A stretch of DNA of 10,320 nucleotides from Halieaceae bacterium (GTDB lineage Bacteria; Pseudomonadota; Gammaproteobacteria; Pseudomonadales; Halieaceae): the NCBI GenBank assembly GCA_003520285.1, contig DOVB01000056.1, positions 1-10,320 of the forward strand, written 5' to 3'. Both the position numbers and the translations under genes were made by a program. This document shows positions 1 through 6,618 of the stretch, one piece after another (the first letter of the stretch is position 1; each line of letters begins with the position of its first letter). The notes under the pieces are model-generated. The model was not told the origin of the DNA and searched no databases. It saw nothing but the letters and a program-made list of their open reading frames with translations.

Positions 1-583
1 CCGCTCCAAGAGGGGTGCTGGCATAGCGTAAGGCATCGTTGGTGCTGAGAGTTACAGACATCGCCTCTGGTGCGTCGTCGACAGACATAGCTGCCATGCT
101 GGGAGCACTCAAGGCGGTCACGCCTGGCTGAAGCGATAAGGCCTGAAATGCTGCGCTACCACTAGATGGCAGAGAGCGCCCGTCAGAAGCCAAAGATTTT
201 GCCGCATCACCGTCAAACAACTGAGATATCGTACTAGACGATAGACCCGCTTCTCGCCCAAAAGCCATTGCTTCTTCAACTGAAGCTTTTTCTCCAATAA
301 CAACTAAATCGAAACTATCACCATCTATGACATCTAAGGACACTGATTGCCCAAGTCTGTCAAAAATACCCGATTGAGTCTCAGCTCCGACCTTAACGGC
401 ATGATTTGCCGCTGTCGGCAAAGTATTGCCAGATTGGCGGATTTTTTCAGCCGCCAATGTCTCGCCCACGATGCGCTTAAAGTCTACACCCGTTTGTGCC
501 TGAGGCGACTTAGAATCGCTGATCTCGGTACTTTTCGACCCAGCAGTCAATCCTTTGATCACCGAACCTATTATGGAGTCCAC
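1..583 (-). CDS. fliK: Flagellar hook-length control protein FliK, N-terminal part (runs off left edge)
   Basis: Partial gene; an uninterrupted frame of about 194 codons starts at a GTG (583-581) and continues past the window edge. FliK is a secreted molecular ruler that measures hook length and switches the export gate (FlhB) from hook to filament substrates. The visible part is Ser/Ala/Thr-rich and low in aromatic residues, as expected for the disordered ruler half, with one probable helix around VEEAMAFGREAGL (about residues 102-114). The conserved C-terminal switch domain is outside the window, so the name rests mainly on position directly after fliJ and on composition. The GTG is chosen because AGAGGA (598-593) lies 9 nt upstream and no in-frame ATG exists nearby; an in-frame TTG three codons earlier is less well placed. 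A sigma-54 promoter lies just upstream, so the gene may be transcribed apart from fliEFGHIJ. Confidence 0.75.
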   Translation of the reverse strand, partial: MDSIIGSVIKGLTAGSKSTEISDSKSPQAQTGVDFKRIVGETLAAEKIRQSGNTLPTAANHAVKVGAETQSGIFDRLGQSVSLDVIDGDSFDLVVIGEKASVEEAMAFGREAGLSSSTISQLFDGDAAKSLASDGRSLPSSGSAAFQALSLQPGVTALSAPSMAAMSVDDAPEAMSVTLSTNDALRYASTPLGA

Positions 584-592
584 TTGCCTCAA

Positions 593-600
593 TCCTCTTA
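593..600 (-). promoter_or_regulatory. fliK ribosome binding site
   Basis: TAAGAGGA on the minus strand ends 9 nt before the GTG at 583. It supports a GTG start for fliK, which has no upstream ATG in frame. Confidence 0.6.
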
Positions 601-623
601 CATTGCATCGACACTGTTACCTA

Positions 624-639
624 TGCACAAAGCGTGCCA
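624..639 (-). promoter_or_regulatory. Sigma-54 (RpoN) promoter of fliK
   Basis: In the 59-bp gap between fliJ and fliK the minus strand reads TGGCACG-CTTT-GTGCA. The -24 element is a perfect match to the TGGCACG consensus and the -12 element differs from TTGCA at one base (GTGCA). The invariant GG (638-637) and GC (626-625) are separated by exactly 10 bp. The predicted start near position 613 gives a leader of about 30 nt that includes the AGAGGA ribosome site. The promoter begins 3 bp after the fliJ stop codon. The activator is presumably one of the two sigma-54 activators encoded in this window (inference). Confidence 0.7.
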
Positions 640-642
640 GTA

Positions 643-1065
643 CTATCGGAGCGGCCGAGCCATGATGATCCTATCATCTAACTCAGCATCTTCTTGACGT
701 CGTAACTTTGCTCTTTCAGAGAGTTCGATCGACTCTACCAACTTCTCATACTTCTTTTTCTCTTTCATTAAGTTGTTCAGTTTGACCGTCAAGCCAGTTA
801 AATCATCTTCTATTACGTTGAGGTCGTCATAACATTGCTGCTTTAGCACACTGAGCCGGGCAAGGAAATCGCGCGAAACCTTCAAACTGTATCCTACATA
901 TTCTTTCTGGAGAGCTCTCTCATCATCAATAGCATCAATCGCTTCTTGGAGAGATTTTAACGAGCCATGGACAGCGGCCCTCTTTTCTTCACTAGACCGG
1001 ATTTCCAGTAACAACTCAGACTGAGCGTTAGCAATTTTTGCTATCACAGCAGTCCATTTCTGCAT
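643..1065 (-). CDS. fliJ: Flagellar export stalk/chaperone-escort protein FliJ
   Basis: 140-residue, highly charged, almost wholly helical protein, the usual size for FliJ (about 145). FliJ is a two-stranded coiled coil that sits in the centre of the FliI hexamer like the gamma subunit of F1-ATPase, touches FlhA, and recycles export chaperones. Heptad-like hydrophobic spacing runs through most of the protein, with a basic/acidic alternating patch around MKEKKKYEKL near residue 100. Sequence conservation in the family is low, so the call rests on length, coiled-coil character and position between fliI and fliK. The ATG is only 3 nt after the fliI stop and has no strong ribosome site, which suggests translational coupling to fliI. 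The stop (TAG, 645-643) is followed at once by the fliK sigma-54 promoter. Confidence 0.88.
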   Translation of the reverse strand: MQKWTAVIAKIANAQSELLLEIRSSEEKRAAVHGSLKSLQEAIDAIDDERALQKEYVGYSLKVSRDFLARLSVLKQQCYDDLNVIEDDLTGLTVKLNNLMKEKKKYEKLVESIELSERAKLRRQEDAELDDRIIMARPLR

Positions 1066-1068
1066 CGC

Positions 1069-2400
1069 TTATGACTCGCCCATTAGGGCCAGAAGACCTT
1101 CCGCCGATTCATCCATGCTAGCAGCCAAATCGACCGATTGTCTCGCAAACTTAACCATACTGGAACGCATCCTTACTGCCACATCCAGACTTTCGTCTGC
1201 GCCAGATTTGTACGCCCCTATGTTTATGATGTCTTTATTTTGTTCGTACAAAGACCAATACCTACGGTATCTCGTTGCCGCGTCAAGCACCTCGTCTGAT
1301 ACAACTTTCGCTGCCAACCGAGAAATAGATCCGTTAAGATCAATCGCTGGATAGTGCCCGGCATCCGCTAACTGCCTTGATAGCATTATTTGCCCGTCTA
1401 AGGTCGCTCTCGCTATCTCTACTATAGGGTCCATACCCTCATCATACTCAGCCAAAACCGTGTATATCGAGGAAATACTCCCGGAGCCGGGTCGACCCAT
1501 CCCTCCGCGCTCCATTAACTTGGGAAGTTCAGTGAACACTGACGGGGGATACCCTTTACTTGTAGGAGGCTCTCCAACTGCGAGTCCAATCTCTCGTTGC
1601 GCATGAGCCACACGCGTTAAACTGTCGCAAAGTAGTAAAACATTCTGACCCTTATCTCTAAAATACTCGGCTAAGATATGGCATACCTCTGCCCCTCTTC
1701 TGCGCATCACTGCAGTTGTGTCGGAGGTCGCGAGAACAATAATTGCCTTTCTCAATCCTTCCGGACCAAGCGTATCTTCGATGAACTCACGTGCTTCCCG
1801 CCCCCGTTCGCCAATAAGACCGACAATGACAACATCGGCATCCGTATGCTTGGTAATCATAGCCATCAAAGTACTTTTACCGACGCCAGAACCAGCAACT
1901 AATCCAATCCTCTGACCCTTTGCCATCGTTAACAAAGCATTTATGACTCGCACACCAACATCAAGTGGCTGATTTATGCTCGCTTTCTCAAGAGGTGGGA
2001 TTTTTGACCCGGAGAAGTGTGTCGCGTTTCGCGAATCACGCTTGACCTGCTGCGAGTCGATGATTTCTCCGAGAGGATTGATCACACGTCCTAACAGATC
2101 ATCACTTACGGATAGCCCAACACTTTCAGAAAAAAACCTCACTCGACTCCTACGAGACAGTCCGGCGGTCTCATGATACGGAATCAGCTTGATAGTCTCT
2201 TTATCGAAAGACACCACCTCAGCAAGAACTTCTGGATGGCCACCGCTTGGATCATCGATAACACACATCGCTCCCATTCCAGCGACAAAACCCTGACTTT
2301 CAATAATATTGCCAGTGACACTGAGGACTCGTGACGACCGCTCAGCGTCTACCGACTTGAGGTCGCGCTTGACCCAACCCATCTCAAAATCAATGCCCAT
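1069..2400 (-). CDS. fliI: Flagellum-specific export ATPase FliI
   Basis: Cytoplasmic ATPase of the flagellar type III export apparatus, homologous to F1 beta; it forms a hexamer under the export gate and couples ATP hydrolysis to unloading of export substrates. 443 residues, normal for the family. Visible motifs (numbered from the chosen start): P-loop GSGVGKST at 170-177; GERGREAREF, which carries the catalytic Glu, beginning at 197; Walker B LLLCD at 255-259; and the ATP synthase alpha/beta signature PAIDLNGSIS at 351-360. The N-terminal 90 residues are the beta-barrel domain. A TTG three codons upstream (2409) extends the frame, but GGAGA abuts it with no spacing. The ATG at 2400 has GGAGA 9 nt upstream and is preferred. 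The gene overlaps the end of fliH by 11 nt, consistent with coupled translation of the FliH2-FliI complex. Confidence 0.97.
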   Translation of the reverse strand: MGIDFEMGWVKRDLKSVDAERSSRVLSVTGNIIESQGFVAGMGAMCVIDDPSGGHPEVLAEVVSFDKETIKLIPYHETAGLSRRSRVRFFSESVGLSVSDDLLGRVINPLGEIIDSQQVKRDSRNATHFSGSKIPPLEKASINQPLDVGVRVINALLTMAKGQRIGLVAGSGVGKSTLMAMITKHTDADVVIVGLIGERGREAREFIEDTLGPEGLRKAIIVLATSDTTAVMRRRGAEVCHILAEYFRDKGQNVLLLCDSLTRVAHAQREIGLAVGEPPTSKGYPPSVFTELPKLMERGGMGRPGSGSISSIYTVLAEYDEGMDPIVEIARATLDGQIMLSRQLADAGHYPAIDLNGSISRLAAKVVSDEVLDAATRYRRYWSLYEQNKDIINIGAYKSGADESLDVAVRMRSSMVKFARQSVDLAASMDESAEGLLALMGES

Positions 2401-3286
2401 CAGCGACAATCTCCGAGATGCGTTGACTCAATAACGCAGCATCTGCTGTTAGCATTTTTTCTACCACGACCTCGTCGAAGCTAATTCGGATATCACCGAT
2501 TGACAAAGAGGGATCAACCTTTATCGTGACGCGATCATTAAAATCCAAAGTCAACCCAGACTGCGCGAACCACTCTTCAATCTGGCCATTCAACTCCACA
2601 ACGACAGGGACCTGCTCTTTGATACAGGCTTCCTCTATCACAGATTTGTAGAAACGACTCAAAAGCGAGTCATCAATCGACAATTTTTCCCGCACAAGGG
2701 TCTCTGCGACGAGAGATGTCAGCTCTCCCAATTGTGACCAGAGTGGAGGCATCTCTTCTAGCTTGGCTCGAATATCCTCCAAGACTGACTCGCACCTGTG
2801 GAGGTTCTCGGCTTGAAGTGATCGTTCCTCCGCCTCGAGCCGGCGACCCTCCGCGAGACCAGCCAGAAAGCTCTTGCTCTCTAAATCTGAATCTGCAGAC
2901 AACTGCTTCTCGTCTTCGAACTCCTGACCTTCGTCTACCCCAGAGTCCACAAAAATTTCAGCGTCCTCTTCGGATTCAAATTCGAGCACCTGTGAACTCT
3001 TGTTTTGCTCAACCCCCGACGGCACTGTGGGCACAATTTCCTCATCAGATGCCAACCCAAGCTCCAAGCTAATATTATCAACAGTCGCTGCTGCGGGTGC
3101 CAATGGAGCGATGGAATCCAAATCTGAGAACTGTTGCCAAGCAATCTTTTCAAAGCCACCGTCGGTCTCCGATAGATCGGCTAAAGTGGCGCTGGAAAAG
3201 GATTTGGCGCGCTTATTTGCGGCGAGGAGCTCAGTGAGCTGCCATGACACTGCACCACGGTTTGGATCTGGGTTAGACAAAGTCAT
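2390..3286 (-). CDS. fliH: Flagellar export ATPase regulator FliH
   Basis: Stator-like partner of FliI; a FliH dimer binds the FliI N-terminus and docks it to the C-ring protein FliN. 298 residues, longer than the roughly 230-270 usual in gammaproteobacteria. Layout: an N-terminal segment with Trp at 15 and 50, where FliH proteins carry Trp residues for FliN binding; a very acidic linker at about 80-138; a helical stretch from FLAGLAEGRRLEAEE (140-154) onward that matches the glycine-repeat/coiled-coil part; and a C-terminal globular domain at about 185-298. The final domain is divergent: the usual Cys-x-Ile-Glu and Gly-x-x-Asp-Ala pattern is not obvious. ATG (3286) is chosen over the adjacent GTG (3289), which directly abuts GAGG. 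The start overlaps the end of fliG by 14 nt and the end overlaps fliI by 11 nt. The call relies on position plus general FliH architecture. Confidence 0.9.
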   Translation of the reverse strand: MTLSNPDPNRGAVSWQLTELLAANKRAKSFSSATLADLSETDGGFEKIAWQQFSDLDSIAPLAPAAATVDNISLELGLASDEEIVPTVPSGVEQNKSSQVLEFESEEDAEIFVDSGVDEGQEFEDEKQLSADSDLESKSFLAGLAEGRRLEAEERSLQAENLHRCESVLEDIRAKLEEMPPLWSQLGELTSLVAETLVREKLSIDDSLLSRFYKSVIEEACIKEQVPVVVELNGQIEEWFAQSGLTLDFNDRVTIKVDPSLSIGDIRISFDEVVVEKMLTADAALLSQRISEIVADGH

Positions 3287-4313
3287 CACCTCGTCCAGCG
3301 AGCACTAATTCACCAGCGTCTGAGAGCTTTCGTGCGAGACGCATGATGGTTTTCTGAGCATCCTCTACATCAGATATGCGCATGGGGCCTTTAGATTCCA
3401 TATCATCAACGAACATTGCTCTGGCACGCTGAGACATGTTGTCGAAGAACTTCTCCTTCACTTCTTCGCCTGCACCCTTTAAGGCTACCATCAGCATGTC
3501 TTGATCAACATTACGCATGAGAACCTGTATCGCCTTGTTATCTACCATCGAAAGATTATCGAAGGTGAACATACTATCTTGAATTTTTAACATGATGTCT
3601 TCATCGATTGCCGAAAGATCACCCATGATCTTGCTTTCAAGGTCGACTTTTACGAAGTTCATGATCTTGGCCGCCGTTTTGACACCACCAAAACTAGAGG
3701 ACTTAGCAGATGAATTATTGGAGAACTGCTGTTTCATGATCCGCTCTAATTCTTCCATTGCAGATGGTTGAACAGATTCCAGGTTCGCGACTCGCTGCAA
3801 AATCTCGGCTCGCTTTTCGGCCGGTAAGAAATTCAGAACATCAGCAGCAATGTCGTATTCCAAGACCGAGAGAATAATGGCGATGACTTGAGGATGCTCG
3901 CCAGAGATCATGTCGGTTATCGCCCTTGGATCCATCCATCTTAAGATCTCTAAGCCCTTACTCGAGGCACCTGGCAAGATTCGACCAAGAACCGTCGATG
4001 CTTTATCTTCGCCCAGTGCTCTCTTAAACACCGTCTCTACGTATTCGTTAGTCCCGAGCCCTAAGTTGGTTTGCTTCTTGATTGTTTGCACGAAGTCATC
4101 GAGGACGGCATTCACAGATTCTTGCGGGATATCGGCAACAGACATCATGGCAGAACCCAGAGCCTGCACCTCTCTCGGATTGAGATACTTGATAATATCG
4201 GAGGCTTGCTGCTCACCCAGCAATAACACAATGATCGCCGCTTGCTCTGTGCTCGTCATAGAAATGAACTCGCTATCAAGAGCCCCTGAAGTGCTTGATT
4301 TGTCTGCCATCAT
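3273..4313 (-). CDS. fliG: Flagellar motor switch protein FliG
   Basis: Rotor protein of the C ring: its N-domain attaches to FliF, the middle domain binds FliM, and the C-domain meets the stator MotA/PomA to generate torque. 346 residues. The middle-domain motif EHPQVIA lies at 139-145. All five charged C-terminal residues known to matter for torque in E. coli (K264, R281, D288, D289, R297) have counterparts: K279 (ALKGA), R296 (MSQRA), D303 and D304 (VDDM) and R312 (GPMRI). The C-terminal two thirds therefore look fully functional. Three start codons lie in tandem (TTG 4316, ATG 4313, ATG 4310); AGGA 5 nt before 4313 favours that ATG, though 4310 at 8 nt is also possible. A 30-nt gap separates it from fliF, and its end overlaps fliH. 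Confidence 0.98.
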   Translation of the reverse strand: MMADKSSTSGALDSEFISMTSTEQAAIIVLLLGEQQASDIIKYLNPREVQALGSAMMSVADIPQESVNAVLDDFVQTIKKQTNLGLGTNEYVETVFKRALGEDKASTVLGRILPGASSKGLEILRWMDPRAITDMISGEHPQVIAIILSVLEYDIAADVLNFLPAEKRAEILQRVANLESVQPSAMEELERIMKQQFSNNSSAKSSSFGGVKTAAKIMNFVKVDLESKIMGDLSAIDEDIMLKIQDSMFTFDNLSMVDNKAIQVLMRNVDQDMLMVALKGAGEEVKEKFFDNMSQRARAMFVDDMESKGPMRISDVEDAQKTIMRLARKLSDAGELVLAGRGDDFV

Positions 4314-4318
4314 CAAAT

Positions 4319-4322
4319 TCCT
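4319..4322 (-). promoter_or_regulatory. fliG ribosome binding site (decides the start)
   Basis: AGGA on the minus strand ends 5 nt before the ATG at 4313 and 8 nt before the ATG at 4310. It lies too close to the in-frame TTG at 4316, which is therefore rejected as the start. Confidence 0.5.
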
Positions 4323-4343
4323 ATTGTATGCCCACTCCCTACT

Positions 4344-6266
4344 TTAAGCCGGCTTGATCATTTTCTTGAGCACGTTAGCCACTCGTCCCGAGTCTTCGGC
4401 CACCAAAAGCCTGATGAGTGCCACTTTATCATCATAGGTGTTGGCAGTATCCAACATATCGGCTGATATCGACGATTTCTTGGGCTTGAGTTTCGCTTTG
4501 ATTTCTTCGAGCGTCTCCCCTTTTTCAAGAGCTTCTAGTTCTGCCGGGGTGAGTTCTCCATCCTTCATCTTCTCTGCGAGAACGGCTAGGTCATCGACAC
4601 TTGGTTTGGGCATATAGAATGCCATGATGGGTCTAACGACAAGAAGCAAGAGAAACAGAAACGCAATGACCGTAAATCCGTGCTTACCCCATTCAACGAT
4701 CCCTTCCTGCTCCCACCATGGAGTAATAATCTCTATCGGAGCATCAACATAAAACGGCGCCGCGGCAATGTTAATGCTATCACCCCTTACGTCGTCAAAT
4801 GGCAGAGCCCTTATCACGAGCCCCCTAAACCGCTCGATCTCGATGTCCATCTGCTCGTTGATCTGCTGCTCTGAAAACTCTTCCAACCCGACTGAGGTTG
4901 CGTTCACATCACCCGCACTGTCTGGTGCCAATCCCCCTTCTAATGGGTTCGAATTGGATGTGGTACCAGCAGCTTGTCGCAGCTTTATTAATACTAAATC
5001 TCGCAGGGCCGACTCATTAAGCATAATAGCTGCGGTCAACCCTAAAACCCGTCCTGGCTGCTCTTTGACATATCTGACAGCTTTATCTAACTCGTAGTTG
5101 CGCGTTGTTTGAGTCCGCTGATTAGTCTCTAGCCCTGCACCCGCACCAGCTGCCGCGCCGGTGGCCTCTAACTCTGGAGCATCAGGCGCTATGTTAGAAA
5201 CGCCGCCGGGAATCCCAGCCGCAGCTTGCCCTGTAACTTCGTCGTTACTTAATACTTCTGATCTGGTTTTTGGTCCGGTTCCGCTTCGATCAAATTCTTC
5301 AAAAGTTGACTCTGTCTCGGTAAAGTCTACATCCACATTGACTATGCTCTTGACATTACCCTCGCCCAAGACCGGCATTATCAAGTCCACTATCCGACCT
5401 GACAGCTCGGCTTCCATACGTCTTTCAAAATCGATGTTTTTCTGTGTTCCGAGACTATCGTCGCTGCTATCTGATGACAGTAAGATCCCATAGTTATCGA
5501 CTACGGTGACATCGGTCGTTGACATGTAGGGAACGCTCGAAGAAACCAGGTGGATGATGGACTGGACCTGTGGCTGCGTCACCACCCGGCCAAAATAGGG
5601 TTTCACAACCACCGAAGCTTTAGATGGCATCCGCTCTCGCACGAAAACACTTTGCTTGTTGACCGCTATGTGGACTCTGGCACTCTCGATGGAATCTATC
5701 TGGCTTATCGTTTTTGCGAGCTCTAGCTCCATAGCGTTGTTATATTGGACCTGTTCCATGAACTGGCTTTGCGTCATAGACGCGTTTTCATTCAGCGCGC
5801 TATATCCTCCAGCAATGGCAGACCTCGGGAGACCTTGTGAAGCCAAGAACAACTTGGCTTGCTGATATGATCCATCTGGGACTTCTATCATTCCTGACGC
5901 GGGATTAATCCTTACCTTGTACTGAGATGCCAGCAGAGCGTCGTATGATGCCTGTCGATCAGGCTCACTCATGCCATTGGATATCGAGCGGTAACCGGTT
6001 GAATTTAGCATTGAGCCAAAAATGACAAAAAGGAGTACCGCCAAAAGAACAGAAATCGCGGGCATTGAACGCTTCACGGCAGGCTGCTGGAGCACTCTCC
6101 TGACAGTTGGAGCGAGGCCCGTCGCTGTGGTGCTCAGCGCTGTATTTTGGTTCGGCTCCGACGCCGTTTTAGAGGAGCCGGCACCGCCCGCATCATCCTG
6201 ACCAGCAAGACTAGGGACGCCAGCCCCGCCCCGATTCGAGGCGTTGTCGATCATAACAGTTTCCAT
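4344..6266 (-). CDS. fliF: Flagellar MS-ring protein FliF
   Basis: Inner-membrane protein that oligomerises into the MS ring, the base on which export gate, rod and C ring are built. 640 residues. Order: cytoplasmic N-terminal tail of about 66 residues, Gly/Ala/Ser/Thr-rich; membrane segment at about 68-87; the YscJ/FliF ring-building periplasmic region at about 90-265; the FliF-specific periplasmic domain at about 280-510, with a Gly/Ala-rich flexible loop (about 345-385); a second membrane segment at about 531-549; and a cytoplasmic tail ending in the helical segment at about 611-637 (YDDKVALIRLLVAEDSGRVA) expected to bind the FliG N-domain. It is longer than the roughly 560 residues of enteric FliF, mostly because of the N-terminal tail. 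The ATG (6266) has AGGTGA 4 nt upstream, and 16 nt separate it from fliE. Confidence 0.98.
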   Translation of the reverse strand: METVMIDNASNRGGAGVPSLAGQDDAGGAGSSKTASEPNQNTALSTTATGLAPTVRRVLQQPAVKRSMPAISVLLAVLLFVIFGSMLNSTGYRSISNGMSEPDRQASYDALLASQYKVRINPASGMIEVPDGSYQQAKLFLASQGLPRSAIAGGYSALNENASMTQSQFMEQVQYNNAMELELAKTISQIDSIESARVHIAVNKQSVFVRERMPSKASVVVKPYFGRVVTQPQVQSIIHLVSSSVPYMSTTDVTVVDNYGILLSSDSSDDSLGTQKNIDFERRMEAELSGRIVDLIMPVLGEGNVKSIVNVDVDFTETESTFEEFDRSGTGPKTRSEVLSNDEVTGQAAAGIPGGVSNIAPDAPELEATGAAAGAGAGLETNQRTQTTRNYELDKAVRYVKEQPGRVLGLTAAIMLNESALRDLVLIKLRQAAGTTSNSNPLEGGLAPDSAGDVNATSVGLEEFSEQQINEQMDIEIERFRGLVIRALPFDDVRGDSINIAAAPFYVDAPIEIITPWWEQEGIVEWGKHGFTVIAFLFLLLLVVRPIMAFYMPKPSVDDLAVLAEKMKDGELTPAELEALEKGETLEEIKAKLKPKKSSISADMLDTANTYDDKVALIRLLVAEDSGRVANVLKKMIKPA

Positions 6267-6282
6267 AATTCACCTGCTCGCA

Positions 6283-6618
6283 TTACACTGGCATACTCAT
6301 GATATCTTGGTATGCCTTGAGAACTTTGTTTCTTATTTGAAGAGTCGCTTCAAAAGCAATCGACGCTTTCTGCGTGTCCAGAATAACCTGAGTCAGCGGC
6401 ATGTCCTCTGAGTACTCGAATGATGCCCTGGTTTCGCTAGCTTGCATCTGCTGCGAATTGACATCCTTGATCACGTCCATGATGCTGTCAGAAAACTTAC
6501 CCGTTGTAGCGGAAGATTCCAATCCAGAGAAAGCTGCGAGCTCTGAAGATTTTCTATGCACTTCCTGTGCCTGCTGCAAAAGCCCTAGAACTCCATTGAC
6601 AGTCTTATCGCTTATCAT
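6283..6618 (-). CDS. fliE: Flagellar hook-basal body protein FliE
   Basis: Small exported protein that joins the MS ring to the proximal rod and is among the first substrates of the export apparatus. 111 residues, standard size. The C-terminal third carries the family hallmark: LTQVILDTQKASIAFEATLQ followed by IRNKVLKAYQDIMSMPV (75-111), with the conserved Arg-Asn-Lys and Ala-Tyr-x-x-Ile-Met. No signal peptide is present, as expected for a type III substrate. The ATG overlaps the stop of the upstream activator gene in an ATGA arrangement (6618-6615) and has AGGA 8 nt upstream. It is therefore co-transcribed and probably translationally coupled with regulator 2, and I see no separate sigma-54 promoter just before it. 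Confidence 0.97.
   Translation of the reverse strand: MISDKTVNGVLGLLQQAQEVHRKSSELAAFSGLESSATTGKFSDSIMDVIKDVNSQQMQASETRASFEYSEDMPLTQVILDTQKASIAFEATLQIRNKVLKAYQDIMSMPV

Noticed and set aside
118..303. Minus-strand frame of 61 codons within the fliK region
   Set aside because: It is in a different frame from the continuous fliK reading frame that begins at the GTG at 583, and has no recognisable motif.
347..697. Plus-strand frame of 116 codons opposite the fliJ-fliK junction
   Set aside because: Covers the fliK start and sigma-54 promoter on the other strand; Cys/Arg/Ser-rich and unlike any family I know.
1678..1915. Overlapping plus-strand frames opposite fliI
   Set aside because: Antisense to conserved ATPase codons, two overlapping frames with no family features and no ribosome site; shadows of fliI.
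2716..3308. Plus-strand and alternative minus-strand frames in the fliH region
   Set aside because: They overlap the acidic linker of fliH in other frames; low-complexity composition and no start signals.
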